DNA of 64,000 bases from Ophiostoma sp. CBS 140.51 (Eukaryota; Ascomycota; Sordariomycetes; Ophiostomatales; Ophiostomataceae), in contig JANSLP010000009.1 of NCBI GenBank assembly GCA_029298735.1, positions 186,001-250,000 of the forward strand, read 5' to 3'. The notes beneath the pieces were generated by a model. It ran no database searches. It had not been told where the DNA came from and saw only the letters and a program-made list of their open reading frames with translations. Position numbers and translations under genes: made by a program. This document shows, piece after piece, positions 1 through 11,206 of the stretch; the first letter of the stretch is position 1; every line of letters begins with the position of its first letter.

Positions 1-3000
1 CGCCGAGCAGCTGCTCAAGGAGCTGTCCTCGTACCTTTCCGGGTCCATTGCCGGCCAGTACGGCGCCCGCCTGGACCTGCTGCGCCAGATTGCTGCCCAT
101 CTGCGTCTGCTCCTCCTCGACTACCCTGCTCTGACGGTTATTTCCAATGCCGTCGAGAGTCTCATTGCCTACTATGCCCGCTTCGAAAGCCAGGCCGTCG
201 AGACGGTCAAGAAAGGCCGCGAGGGTCTGCAGAAGAAGATGAACGACGTTCTTCTGCTGGCCAGCTGGCGCGATACCAACATTGAAGCACTCCGCGAGAG
301 TGCACGCAAGTCACACCAGAAACTTTTCCGGCTGGTTCGCAAGTTCCGCGCCGTTCTGGGCCAGCCAATGGGTCCCGTGATCCTCCAGGGCCTGCCCGAC
401 ATTGAGGCCGAGGCCGTTGTGCAGGGAAGTGGTATTCTGGCTCTCTACTCGTATGAGCGTGCCATCGAGGTTGCCCAGCCGCAAGCGGCGGCCAAGGTTT
501 GTGCAGAGCTCGTCCCCGGCTGGGGCGACGATGCACACACGCGCCGCCTGTTGAGCATCGACCGCATTGTCAACATCATGGCCAAGGCGAGCTTGATCCC
601 CGAGTCTGCTCTGGATGCCGCCGACATTATCGCCTCGTTCCTGACCGATCTTGTGTCGTCTGCCTCTGAACTCCGCAAGGAGACACCCAACCTGCTAACC
701 GACGAGAACAAGACCGTCGTCAAGCAGCTCAAGACCCGCAAGACCCGCCTCTTTGACGAGACCGTCAAGGCCGTCCGCCAAATGGGCTTCAGCAACAACC
801 TGGGTACCAGTCGCCTGGCAGCCCAGGCCTCGCTCGAAATGATCTTCTCGCGCTATAATGCCATGCGCCTGCCCGACGAGTTTGATCTGCCCGGTCTCGA
901 GTACGGCTTCCACAAATTCATGGACCTCGCGCCCCAGTTCCGCAACGCGCTCTACGACCACAACAGCGACCTCCAGCGTGTCGTCGCCCGTCGCAGTGTA
1001 GGCTACCTCGAGGGCATCCTGTTCGTAGCTCTCCAGCAGCGCGAGCTCCTTGCCAAGTCAGCTCAGGGTCTCGTTGCGCTTGACGACCAGATTGACTACG
1101 TCCAGGGCTTGAGCAGCGGTTTCGGTGACGACAACTTTGTGGACAGCAAGGCCGTCGTGCGCCTCGATAACTTCTCTGGTGACCTCGCCCGCGTTCTCCG
1201 CTGGCTGGTCTCGATCCTGCGCGTGGCCATCCACCTTGTGGACATTCATGCGCGCCTGGCCTCGGTCGACCTCAGGTCTGTGCAGACCAAGCTCGAGGGT
1301 TGGACTACGAAACTCAACAAGCAGCTCACAGTCCTGGATGCGGCACCTGCGCTCCCCTCGGGCTTTGTCTCGTCCAAAACCGTGGCCATTCGTGGCGACG
1401 TTGAGCAGGAACTTCAGCAGTTCACTGCGGAACTCGAGCAGCAGATTGAGCAGCGGCCTGAACTGGCCTACATTCTTCGCCAAGTCAAGCTCTGGGTCAG
1501 CACGCGTGGCCAGGGTGATGAGCAGCCCCAAATCACGTCGAGTGGCCAGCCGGAGAGTTCTTCATCTCAGTTCACCAATGAGGCGCTCAACCTGTCCAAG
1601 AAGCTGCTCGATGCCGTCCAGAAGTTCAACAAGTCCGTATCGGAGCTGCCCACGTCCACTGAGGAGACGGCCTGGCTCACCAACTACAGCACCAAGCTAT
1701 CATCCGCCGTCAAGTCTCTGCACGTCGACACCGTCGCCAGCAGCGTCGAGCAGTGCATTGAGCTTCTCCGCTCCGTATACGGCTCGACCTCCTCTCCCTC
1801 GCAGGCACCCGCTGCCCTTCTTCGCGTCCTGCTGCCCCTCCTGCAACAATACGCCTCAACCTACCGCCACACCTTGCTTCAGCTCACAACTGTGCACCGC
1901 TCCACGTGCCAGCTGGGCCATCGCCTGAGCCGTGCCTTTGTCGAAATTGCCTCCCAGGGCTTCTGCACGCCGCCCGAGAAGACATCCGACGAGAAATCTA
2001 ACGACACCAGCGGCAAGCTCGAGGACGGTACGGGTCTGGGTGACGGTGAAGGTGCCGAGGACATTAGTAAAGACATCCAGCCCGATGAGGATCTGTCGGA
2101 ACTGGCACAGACGGCCAACAAGGAGAAGAAGGACGACAAGGACAAGGACGACGGCATTGAGGACGAAAAGGATGCTGTGGACATGGGTGACGAGGACATG
2201 GAGGGCGAGATGGGCAGTGTCGCTGCCGACTCGGACGAAGAAGAGGACGATAAGGACGGCGACGACAAGGATGCCGACGAAGAGGAGGATGACATGGACG
2301 AAGAGGCGGGCGATGTCGACGACCTCGACCCCACAGCCGTCGATGAGAAGATGTGGGACGGCGAGGACGATGCCAAGGATACCGACAAGGAGCAGCAGGG
2401 CAATGAGGCGGTGGGCCAGCAAAACGAAGAAGAAATGACGGCCGCCACTGAAGAGAACGACGCCAACAAGAAGCCTGCCGACGATCAACAAGCCAATGCT
2501 TCCGAAGAGTCCAAGCCGGAGGACGAGAAGAAGGACGAGGATGGAGAGGAAGATGGTGACAACAAGAAGGAGGACGGTGATGGCGACGACGATGATGATG
2601 ACGCCATTGGTGAAGATGACGAGGAGGCCGGTCCCCAACAAGAACTCAACCGGCAAGACCAGAACGTGGAGCAAAACGATATTTTGGATCTACCGGACGA
2701 CATGCAGCTGGAGGACGAAGACGGTGGCAAAGATGGTGACGACGATTTCGACAACCTCGACGACTTGGAGAACAAGGACGAAGAGGGTGCCGATGAAGAG
2801 GGAATGGAGGAGGAGAAGCGTGGCAAGGAAGATGACAATGATGATGTTGACAAGGAGGATGTCAACCAGGAGGAAGAGGATGACACCATGGAGGAAGGTC
2901 CCGAGGTATTAGAGGACAACAAGGACGAGGTGAATGAAGATGAGGATGAGGCCGACGAGGTGGACGGCGAGGGTGCCAAGGAAGAGGGCCAAGATGAGAT

Positions 3001-4963
3001 GGACGTCGATGACAAAGAGGAAGAGGGCAAGCCCGAGCCTCTGAAGAACGCCAAGCCTGACGAGAAGGAAAAGGCGGCACAGAGCGATGTGCAGAGCGGC
3101 GTCGGCCAGGAGCAGGACAACACGACGGGTGCCGAAGAACAAGACGACCAGGATGACGCGTCAGCGCCCAACAAGAACAACAGCGCCAAGCGTGAGCAGG
3201 GCGACAAGGGCCAGCAGGACGCCGACGACCAGGAGATGGCGTCGGGCGGCGACGGTACTGTGTCGAACCGCGAGCGTGACAACAATGACGAGGACGACCA
3301 GGCGCAACAAGACCCGTCGGCCGCCAACGCCGACCAGGAAGAGCGCCAGCCGTTCAAGAAGCTGGGCGATGTCCTCGAGAAGTGGCACAAGACACGCCAG
3401 GAGATCAAGCAGGCCGAAGAAGAGACAGTCGAGCAGGGAACGAACAACGAGAACGCCGACAATCAGAGCGCCGAGAAGGAGTTCCAGCACCTCCACGACG
3501 ACGAGGCGGCGCCGACAACACAAGCCATGGGCGCAGCCGAGGACGAAGAGGCCAAGCCGTTTGACGACTCCATGGCGATTGAAGAGGACGAACAGCAGCA
3601 GCAGCCTCAGCAAGTCAAGAACGAGGACGACCAGGACGAGGCTGGTGAGGGCAAGCATGCCGGCAACGACGAGACCAATGAGGACGATCAGGATGAGAAC
3701 GATGACGACAAGATGAAGGACGACGATGACAATGAGGACGACGGAGCCAAGAAGAATGAGCGTGACGACGGCCGAGCAGGTGCTTCAATGCAAAAGGGCG
3801 CCTACGATCGCGAGGAGGACGAAGACGACGAGATGGACGAAGACAAGATCAAGCGAGAAGACGAAGATGAGGACGAGGACGAGGATGATCTCGTCACGAA
3901 CCAGCTTCTGTCGACCCATCTCGACGACGACGTCTTTGACGACAATGACGACTCGCTCATCTCCGTGGACGACGCCATCCGCCAATGGTCCGGTTTCCAG
4001 ACGGCCACGCACCCCTTGTCGCTGGCCCTGGCCGCTCAACTCCGTCTCATCCTCACACCCTCGCAAGCGACACGTCTGTCCGGCGGCTTCCGCACGGGCA
4101 AGCGTCTCAGCATCCGCAAGATTATCCCCTACATTGCGTCCGGCTACAAGCGCGACAAGATCTGGATGCGGCGCAGCGTGCCCACCAAGCGCGCCTACCA
4201 GATCCTGCTCTGCGTCGACGACTCCAAGAGTATGGGCGAGGGCTTGGCCGATGTGTCGTCAGAGTCTGGAGCACCTTCAACTCCCGGTCACCTGGCTTTG
4301 AGCTCCCTTGTCATGGTCGGCCGCGCACTCTCAATGCTCGAGGCTGGCCAGGTGGGTGTCCTAGGCTTTGGTGCCCGTGTTTTCACGGCCCATGCTCTGG
4401 ACGCTGACCAGTCCTTTGGTGCCGGTGCCTCGGGTGCTGGCGGTGCGGCCGCGCAGACGTTGCGCCGGTTCACGTTCCAGCAGGACCGCACCGACGTGGC
4501 TCTGCTGCTGCGCAATACCATTGACCGCTTCAAGCACGCGCGCGAGATGAATGTGGCCTCGAGCAGCAGTGCCGACCTCTGGCAACTCGCTATCATCCTG
4601 TCGGACGGTCTCACACCCTCAGCGGCCCACGAACGTATCCGTTTGTTGCTGCGTGAGGCGGCCGAAGCGCGCATCATGGTCGTCTTTGTCATTCTCGACG
4701 GCAGCACAAGCGGCAAGGGCAAGAAGGGTGACAAGAAGCCCGCACCCAGCGGCAAGAGTGCCAGCTCCGCCTCTGACAGCGTGCTGGACCTCAAGGAGGC
4801 CAAGTTCATCAAGGACCCGGTGACGGGTACGAGCCGCATTGTCATTGAACGCTACCTCGACACGTTCCCTTTCCCCTACTACCTGATTGTGCACCACCTG
4901 GACGATCTGCCGTCGGCTCTGTCGGGTCTCCTGCGGACCTGGTTTGCAGAGGTGAATGCATAG
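1..4963 (+). CDS. MDN1: Midasin (AAA-ATPase REA1/MDN1), C-terminal part, 5' end outside window
   Basis: Midasin is the giant dynein-like AAA ATPase that removes assembly factors (Ytm1, Rsa4) from pre-60S ribosomes in the nucleolus and nucleoplasm. The reading frame is open from base 2, so the gene enters from the left; about 1653 residues of the C-terminal part are visible and the AAA ring itself is not. Visible order: a helical linker region (roughly residues 1-690), a very acidic Asp/Glu-rich region (about nt 2090-3960), then a C-terminal MIDAS (von Willebrand A-like) domain. The metal site is readable: DxSxS as DDSKS at nt 4217-4231, the Thr of RTD at nt 4490, and the Asp of SDG at nt 4604. 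The stop is TAG at 4961-4963. No intron is needed in the visible part. Identification is from architecture and family knowledge; I am confident. Confidence 0.95.
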   Translation, partial: AEQLLKELSSYLSGSIAGQYGARLDLLRQIAAHLRLLLLDYPALTVISNAVESLIAYYARFESQAVETVKKGREGLQKKMNDVLLLASWRDTNIEALRESARKSHQKLFRLVRKFRAVLGQPMGPVILQGLPDIEAEAVVQGSGILALYSYERAIEVAQPQAAAKVCAELVPGWGDDAHTRRLLSIDRIVNIMAKASLIPESALDAADIIASFLTDLVSSASELRKETPNLLTDENKTVVKQLKTRKTRLFDETVKAVRQMGFSNNLGTSRLAAQASLEMIFSRYNAMRLPDEFDLPGLEYGFHKFMDLAPQFRNALYDHNSDLQRVVARRSVGYLEGILFVALQQRELLAKSAQGLVALDDQIDYVQGLSSGFGDDNFVDSKAVVRLDNFSGDLARVLRWLVSILRVAIHLVDIHARLASVDLRSVQTKLEGWTTKLNKQLTVLDAAPALPSGFVSSKTVAIRGDVEQELQQFTAELEQQIEQRPELAYILRQVKLWVSTRGQGDEQPQITSSGQPESSSSQFTNEALNLSKKLLDAVQKFNKSVSELPTSTEETAWLTNYSTKLSSAVKSLHVDTVASSVEQCIELLRSVYGSTSSPSQAPAALLRVLLPLLQQYASTYRHTLLQLTTVHRSTCQLGHRLSRAFVEIASQGFCTPPEKTSDEKSNDTSGKLEDGTGLGDGEGAEDISKDIQPDEDLSELAQTANKEKKDDKDKDDGIEDEKDAVDMGDEDMEGEMGSVAADSDEEEDDKDGDDKDADEEEDDMDEEAGDVDDLDPTAVDEKMWDGEDDAKDTDKEQQGNEAVGQQNEEEMTAATEENDANKKPADDQQANASEESKPEDEKKDEDGEEDGDNKKEDGDGDDDDDDAIGEDDEEAGPQQELNRQDQNVEQNDILDLPDDMQLEDEDGGKDGDDDFDNLDDLENKDEEGADEEGMEEEKRGKEDDNDDVDKEDVNQEEEDDTMEEGPEVLEDNKDEVNEDEDEADEVDGEGAKEEGQDEMDVDDKEEEGKPEPLKNAKPDEKEKAAQSDVQSGVGQEQDNTTGAEEQDDQDDASAPNKNNSAKREQGDKGQQDADDQEMASGGDGTVSNRERDNNDEDDQAQQDPSAANADQEERQPFKKLGDVLEKWHKTRQEIKQAEEETVEQGTNNENADNQSAEKEFQHLHDDEAAPTTQAMGAAEDEEAKPFDDSMAIEEDEQQQQPQQVKNEDDQDEAGEGKHAGNDETNEDDQDENDDDKMKDDDDNEDDGAKKNERDDGRAGASMQKGAYDREEDEDDEMDEDKIKREDEDEDEDEDDLVTNQLLSTHLDDDVFDDNDDSLISVDDAIRQWSGFQTATHPLSLALAAQLRLILTPSQATRLSGGFRTGKRLSIRKIIPYIASGYKRDKIWMRRSVPTKRAYQILLCVDDSKSMGEGLADVSSESGAPSTPGHLALSSLVMVGRALSMLEAGQVGVLGFGARVFTAHALDADQSFGAGASGAGGAAAQTLRRFTFQQDRTDVALLLRNTIDRFKHAREMNVASSSSADLWQLAIILSDGLTPSAAHERIRLLLREAAEARIMVVFVILDGSTSGKGKKGDKKPAPSGKSASSASDSVLDLKEAKFIKDPVTGTSRIVIERYLDTFPFPYYLIVHHLDDLPSALSGLLRTWFAEVNA

Positions 4964-5257
4964 GTGGGAGTTGAAAAAGAGAGTAGAGATAAGAAGAAGA
5001 AAAAAGAGGCGAGAAAAGGGTATTCTGATCCATTTTGGCGTTGATAGGAACATCTTTTGATTTTTGCATTTGGCGTTTTGGACATTAAAAATAGATAGAA
5101 CATTTTGGCAGCATTTTTGATAAACTTAATACAGCGTTTGCTAGTTTATATTTTGGATGCGAGTGATACACGGTGGAGAGACGGTTCTCTATTCTTGTGA
5201 AAACATGGTTGATATTATGATCGCTTAAAACTAACCAGTCAACTACCAGACAACACC
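4964..5257. other. Convergent 3' intergenic region between midasin and SEC5
   Basis: AT-rich spacer of just under 300 bp lying between two convergent stop codons. It holds the 3' UTRs of both genes. I see no open frame or repeat of note. Confidence 0.7.
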
Positions 5258-8200
5258 TTATATTGCCATCCCTTGAGCTTGTAGCGCTAGCGAGGATGTT
5301 CCGTCACCACTTCCGCCTACACTTCCACTACCACCACCACGTTCACCACGATCTCCCCTGTCTCCCCGATCGCCGCCACTCCGCTTCGGCTTCCGGAAAC
5401 AGGCAAACTCGTTCTTGCTCGCCTCTCGCAGCCGCTTCAGCACACTGCGCATCTCTGGAAGCTCGCCCTGCAGCCGTGCACGCGCGTCGTCGTCTGTCCG
5501 GGCATCCAACTCCTGATAGATTTGCCCTTGCAGCTCGCTCGCGCGCTCGGTCGTGTACTGGCTCAACGCCTGTGCAATAAACTCGACGTCAAGCGTCGCC
5601 TGCATCAGCCCCGCTAGATCGTACTGGGCGCCCGAGGGAGACGCAGCAGAGCGTGGCTGCTGCTTGAACGCCTCGAGCAGTTCGCGCGACATTTGCTCCA
5701 GCAAGTGCGACAGGACTTGTTGGGTGAGCGAGGCGGCCGTGGTCGAGACCTGCGAGTGCACAAGGACCAGCAACAGCAAGGCCTCATACACGTACGGACG
5801 GGCCTCGCGGGGCTTGCTGCTGCCGTTGGCGCTCGGGACGGCGGGAGGCGCGTCAATGATGCCCGCACGAACGATCCGGCGCAGAGACTCGACCGAGGGA
5901 CGCGTGTACGACAAGAACAGGCGCGTGTCGATCTGGCCGAGCACGTCGCGGATCGTCTTGGTCTCGTCGGTCAGTTTGACAGAGAAGGCATTTTCAAACT
6001 GCGTGTTGAGGCGCGGCACGACCTCGACGCGGAGGCTCTGCAAGTTGCTCAGCGTCAGGAGCATACGGACGTTCTAGAGGGGGCTGGTTAGCAAATATGA
6101 TCAACAACAAGAGAGTCACAATCAGGGGAGGACCTACCCGATCACCCGCGTTAAAGGCGCCATTGTCCATGATGGTCGACGCTCTGCTATCGTGCAGCGA
6201 ACTCATGACGGCCGACGAGATGGCTGTGGCTGACGGCGGTGCTACATAGCCGACCCCGTCGGCATCGGTCGTCGTCCAGTCGTCATCGGCCTTCTTGACG
6301 GGTCGCTCGGCGTTCTCGACCATGCCGCTCAGGGCTTTGTAGAGTGTCGTGACATACTGCGCGCGCACCATCTGCAGCAGCTTGGTTGGCGGCGGCAGCA
6401 CAATGTCACCGGCACCAGGCTTGTTCATTGCCTCAGAGACATACAGAATCTTTTGCATGCCCGACAGGATGGCGCCCTCAAACGCAGCAAAGGCCGCCGG
6501 CATCTTGGTGACGTCACGACGGTCGGCCGCGCGATGCCAGTCCTCGACGAACTTGACATTCTCGGCGTCCTTGTTCCATGCAGCACAGAGAGCGGCCACA
6601 CAGCGTTCGCGCACGGCACCGACCAGCGTCTTGAGCCGCTCAACTTCGGTAGGGTCTGCACCGCGGCCAACCACGGAGCCGATACTGGCCATCTCCGACG
6701 CACCTGCACCCACAAGCGCCAGGTACTTGGAGAGGTAGTGCACACCGCTGACCGAGTTGGACCACGGCGGCCAGAATGCAAACTTCTCCCAGGCCTCGCC
6801 TCGACGGGGAGAGGGCGGTGGCGGGTTCTTGGGGTCGAGGTTGAAGCGTGGATCACGCAGCGAGTTGGGCGATAGGGGGCCATTAGCACCGCCGGGACCG
6901 CCAAAACCGCCGCTCAGCGAGGTTGTCGACATGGGCGTGCGCGGTGACAGTGGGATGGGGGAGAAGAGCAGCGAGACATCTTCAGGTGGAGGTCCTGCAA
7001 AGAAGGAGAAGACATGCTCGCGGATCAAGTCGACCAGCTCGACAGCGCCCTTTTGCAGGTCCACGGCGCCCTGCTGCGACAGCCGGTGGTGTGTCTGCGA
7101 CTCGCCGCGGTAGCCCGAGGGCAGCGACTTTTGCGTCTTGCCGTCGACGAAACCCTCGACCGTGTGCCAGAACTCGACGACCTCGCCCAAAATGCCCTGT
7201 GCCGATAGGAGGGTGACCAAGAAGTAGTGGATCTTGTCCCACAGTTCAATGACGTCGGGCGAGTCGAGCGAGCCAATCTTGCTCTCAATCGTCTGGCGGC
7301 CAATGGAGCGCAAGTGCGCGGCAATGACATGCGGTGCAGGCTTCTCGGCCGAGGCCAGACGGCGGCGCAGCACCTCAATCTCGACCTTGGTGCGGTCGCA
7401 CACGGTTTGGATCTTGCCCTTGAGGTAGTCGTATCGGCTCAGCAGCCACACCCAAATAGGGTTGTCTTCAACACCGAGCTCGAGCAGCAGGCCGATCAGC
7501 TCCATATGCTGGTCGCCACGGGCAGATCCGCCGTTCGTTGAGTCTACACCAGTCCTTCCCCGTGTCAAATTGCTATGCATCGACGTCAGCCGGCGCCATA
7601 CGTCGCGCTTGTACGCCTGGATCTGGTCCTCGACATCATGCCACATACGCGCCGCCAGCAGGATCTGGTACATTTGCGCGTCGGAGGGCCGCGACTCGTC
7701 GAGAACATCATCGTCGTCGTCGTTTTGGCCGTTACCATTCTTGTCTCGGCTACCACCCTTGCTATTGGCTGCTTTGAGGGCGGAAGCCGCTGCTCCCTGC
7801 TTCTGCAGCTCCTGCACGAGTGCACGCGCCTCGTCGGCGAGCCGGCGAGCCTTGTGGTACTCCTCAATTAAGCTCTCGTGGTCGTTGCGCTTGATACTTT
7901 CGGTGATGGCCGCACTCGCCTCGACGTACTCGTGGAACTTGCTTAGCTCGCCCGATAGCACCCGCAGCGTCTCTTCCTTCTCGCGGCCGCCCAGTGCTGG
8001 GCCCCACACGTCCTCGGCCTTGGCCGACACCTCAAGCAGCGGTGTCTTGATGCCCAGCACGCCGTACTCGCTCTCTTTGACCAGGGCATTCCGTTTGCGC
8101 GTGTCGGACACAGCTGCTGCATTGGCGCCACCGCCGGGAGGCGTCCCGGGACTGCCCAGGACACCGCCACCGGACACGCCGCCACTGATGCTCCCGCGGA

Positions 8201-8825
8201 ACCCACCGCTGCGGCTCGAGTGACGTGAATGGGGCCGGGCGCGGGGCGGTGGTGTCGGCTCGCTGCCGTGGTACTTCATCTCCTTGTAGACATTGTCGAT
8301 GGTCGCTTTGGCGCGCACGAACCGCTCGAAATTGGACTCAACCAGCACCTTTAGGGACGCCGATTTCTGGTCAATCGAGCGCGAAAGCACATCGAGTCCA
8401 GCGACCAACGAGTCGGTGCTCGCTTCCGTGTGTACCTGCGACAAAAAGAGGGCCGGCGAGAAAGTCGTCGATGACAGCAAGAAGCGGTTGCGCAGTTTCG
8501 GGTCGTCCTGCACGCTCCCGACGCCGTTTCGTTTGAGGGCAAGAATCACACTGTCGGTCGTGCCTAGCGGGTCTGGTTCGTCGCGCTGCACGCCCTTGTC
8601 GGCTCCTGGCAATGTGCTTTGTCGTTGCGTGGCTGCTCGTTCTAGAGCTTGGTACCGCGACTTGCGGCGGTTCAGTTTGGTTTTGCGCTCCTTGTCTTTG
8701 GCCGAGGCTGCTGCATTTCCTTCGCCATCAGACTCGCTGTCGTTGTTCTTGTCAGTCGGCCACACCTCCGGGTAGGCTGTCGAGATCTGGTAGAAGTCGA
8801 GGACGGATCGCTCGAGGTCCGTCAT
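5258..8825 (-). CDS. SEC5: Exocyst complex component Sec5
   Basis: Sec5 is a subunit of the octameric exocyst, which tethers secretory vesicles to the plasma membrane at sites of polarised growth such as the hyphal tip. Two exons: 8825-6138 and 6073-5258, with a 64-bp intron whose donor is GTAGGT and whose acceptor is CTAG; the join reads ...GDR/NVRMLLTL. The product is about 1167 aa, in the range for filamentous fungal Sec5. The N-terminal third has the typical Sec5 block (SSTTFSPALFLSQVH, then SFxxFVRAK-like helices), followed by long helical rod segments and a Ser/Gly/Pro-rich low-complexity insert near residues 200-245. The C-terminus ends in another Gly/Ser/Arg-rich tail. The start ATG at 8825 gives MTDLERSVLDFYQ. 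It is divergent from the IDH1 gene. The family call rests on recognised sequence blocks. Confidence 0.9.
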
Positions 8826-9779
8826 CGCGGCGGCAACATCGGGGGGTCACTGTCGGTTCTAGTGGGGTGTAAGTACGTTCAATCGGTTGTGGGTGGTCGG
8901 TATATTCGCCAGTCAATCGTGTAAGTTGCTTTAATATGCCTCCTTAACGTCGTCGTGATGCAATGCGTCGTGGTTGATGTCGTCGATGCTCGACACGTTG
9001 TTTGGGGACGTGGCCGGTCGTTAGTGCCTGCCGCAGCCTGCTCTACCAGGAAGGAGCTTCGTTGCGAGGTAGCGAGGCCCCGTTTCAGAAGGAGCCTGGG
9101 TGGGAAGCCACTTAAAATGACTAAGCCGATCCATCCAACCTCTTATCTCTTATCGATACTGCGTCATCCTTTATCCGGCTTCCGACGACTGGCGCGACTC
9201 GTGCGACGGAGATACGACTAAGGCTCTGTTTTTGCTCTCTTCAGACACTGCTCCTGCTGAATTAATGCCTCTATCCCCACTTGGGCCAATCAGACCGCCC
9301 GCCTGTGGGTCCACCTCGCTGGCCTTTGGCCCGCGTTTGGCCGCTGCTTCCTCGCTGGAACCACATGTCAATTTATCACTCAATTGGGGGCAACAGCGAC
9401 TTTTGTAGAACTTTTTGCAGGTACGTTTGTGCACCATACGTAGTACTGAAAGGGAAGGCGCTGATTATCTCCAGCCCATCCATTCCAGTTTTCCCGCGCA
9501 AAGCTTTTTTTTGGCTTTTTTTTTCTCGTTCTCTTTGTTTTGGCCACCCAGCTCCAAAAATCGTCCATTCTTGCATTCAGTGCCTCACTTTCTTTCCTCC
9601 TTTCTTTTTTTCGTCCCTCTGCTCGACAATCGTCTTTGCGCCCTCGTTCTCTCCTCTCTCGTCGAGTCTACCCCTCCGTCCAGAAGTCGCCTTATCTCGC
9701 ATCGCCTGCGAATATCCCTCGACACCTCACCCCTCTCGTCCAACCTCCTCCTCCACCACCCCCTCCACACACATATACC
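8826..9779. promoter_or_regulatory. Divergent promoter region SEC5 / IDH1
   Basis: About 950 bp between the two divergent start codons. It carries a CCAAT box (CCAATCAG at 9296-9303), the usual context for the Hap2/3/5 complex, about 480 bp upstream of the IDH1 ATG. The last 300 bp before IDH1 are pyrimidine-rich on the + strand, as is usual for fungal 5' leaders. HAP control of TCA-cycle genes is known in yeasts; here it is an inference from one motif. Confidence 0.5.
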
Positions 9780-11206
9780 ATGCTGGCCATTCGTGCTGCT
9801 GCTGGCCCGGCCAGACGCCAGTTCCGCGCTGCTCCCCGCGTGGCTGTCTCGATCTCCATGCAGGTTGGTCCTCCCAAGGAAAACAATGTTGTTGATCGTC
9901 CCTCGAAGATCACATCCACTAACACCAAATAGGCCAGATTCTACTCGGATAAGAAGCCTGTTGCCCAGTTCACCGGTGTCAAGGGCTCCGATGTAAGCTT
10001 TCTCTCTCCAACTCCCCGCTGTGTGCCGTGCGGAAGGCCAACTTCGAGACCGGGTCCCGATTTCAGTTCCGACAAAACTGCGGATGTCTCGGGAGGGTGG
10101 ATCGCGGATATAAATGACGCACGGCACACGGGCTCTCGCGTCGGACCCAAACGCGAGCCTGCCTCTCAATTGCTTGCCGAGAACCTACCACTAACACATA
10201 GCAGGGCCTCTACCCCGTCAGCTTGATCGAGGGTGACGGTATCGGTCCCGAGATCTCGGATGCCGTCAAGGACATCTTCAAGGCCGCCAAGGCCCCCATC
10301 TCGTGGGAGCCCATTGACGTCACGCCCATCATCAAGGACGGCAAGACCGCCATCCCCGACGCCGCCATTGAGAGCATCCGCAAGAACAAGGTCGCCCTCA
10401 AGGGCCCCCTGGCCACCCCCATCGGCAAGGGCCACGTCTCGCTCAACCTGACCCTGCGGAGAACCTTCAACCTGTTCGCCAACCTGCGCCCCTGTCGCTC
10501 CGTCGCCGGCTTCAAGACCCCGTACGACGGCGTCGACACTGTCCTGATCCGCGAGAACACCGAGGGCGAGTACTCGGGCATTGAGCACGTCGTCGTCGAC
10601 GGTGTCGTCCAGAGCATCAAGCTCATCACCCGCGAGGCCAGCGAGCGCGTCCTGCGCTTCGCCTTCCAGCAGGCCGAGGAGATCGGTCGCAAGAAGGTCC
10701 GTGTCGTCCACAAGGCCACCATCATGAAGATGTCCGACGGTCTTTTCCTGTCAGTCGCCCGCGACGTCGCTAAGGAGTTCCCCGGCATCGAGTTTGACGA
10801 CGAGCTGCTCGACAACACCTGCCTCAAGATGGTCACCGACCCGCTTCCCTACAACGACAAGGTCCTGGTCATGCCCAACCTGTACGGTGACATTCTGTCC
10901 GACATGTGCGCCGGTCTGATTGGTGGTCTGGGTCTGACGCCCTCGGGCAACATCGGTGACGAGTGCTCCATCTTCGAGGCCGTCCACGGTTCCGCCCCCG
11001 ACATTGCCGGCAAGGCGCTGGCCAACCCCACGGCGCTGCTGCTGTCGTCCATGATGATGCTGCGGCACATGGGTCTCGGCGAGTACGCCACGCGCATTGA
11101 GAAGGCTGCCTTTGACACGCTGGCCGAGGGCAAGGCGCTGACTGGCGATCTGGGCGGCAAGGCCAAGACCCACGAGTTTGCGGCCGCCATCATCGAGAAG
11201 CTGTAA
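9780..11206 (+). CDS. IDH1: Isocitrate dehydrogenase [NAD] subunit 1, mitochondrial
   Basis: Subunit of the octameric mitochondrial NAD-dependent isocitrate dehydrogenase (isocitrate to 2-oxoglutarate, TCA cycle); in yeast the Idh1 type is the regulatory, AMP-binding subunit. Three exons: 9780-9863, 9933-9992, 10205-11206, giving 381 aa. The first exon is an Arg/Ala-rich, acid-free mitochondrial presequence (MLAIRAAAGPARRQFRAAP). The mature part shows LIEGDGIGPEI near its start, the ENTEGEYSG substrate block, HKATIMKMSDGLF, and the NLYGDILSDMCAGLIGGLG block with metal-site aspartates. Intron 2 (about 212 bp) ends in a tandem TAG-CAG acceptor, so one extra Gln may be included before GLYPV. It shares a promoter region with SEC5. 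Fungal Idh1 is normally about 380 aa, so the gene looks complete. Confidence 0.96.

Noticed and set aside
2485..3462. Long Ser-rich antisense frame under midasin
   Set aside because: It is the complement of GAC/GAG codons, which reads as Ser/Leu-rich; an expected artefact of the acidic domain.
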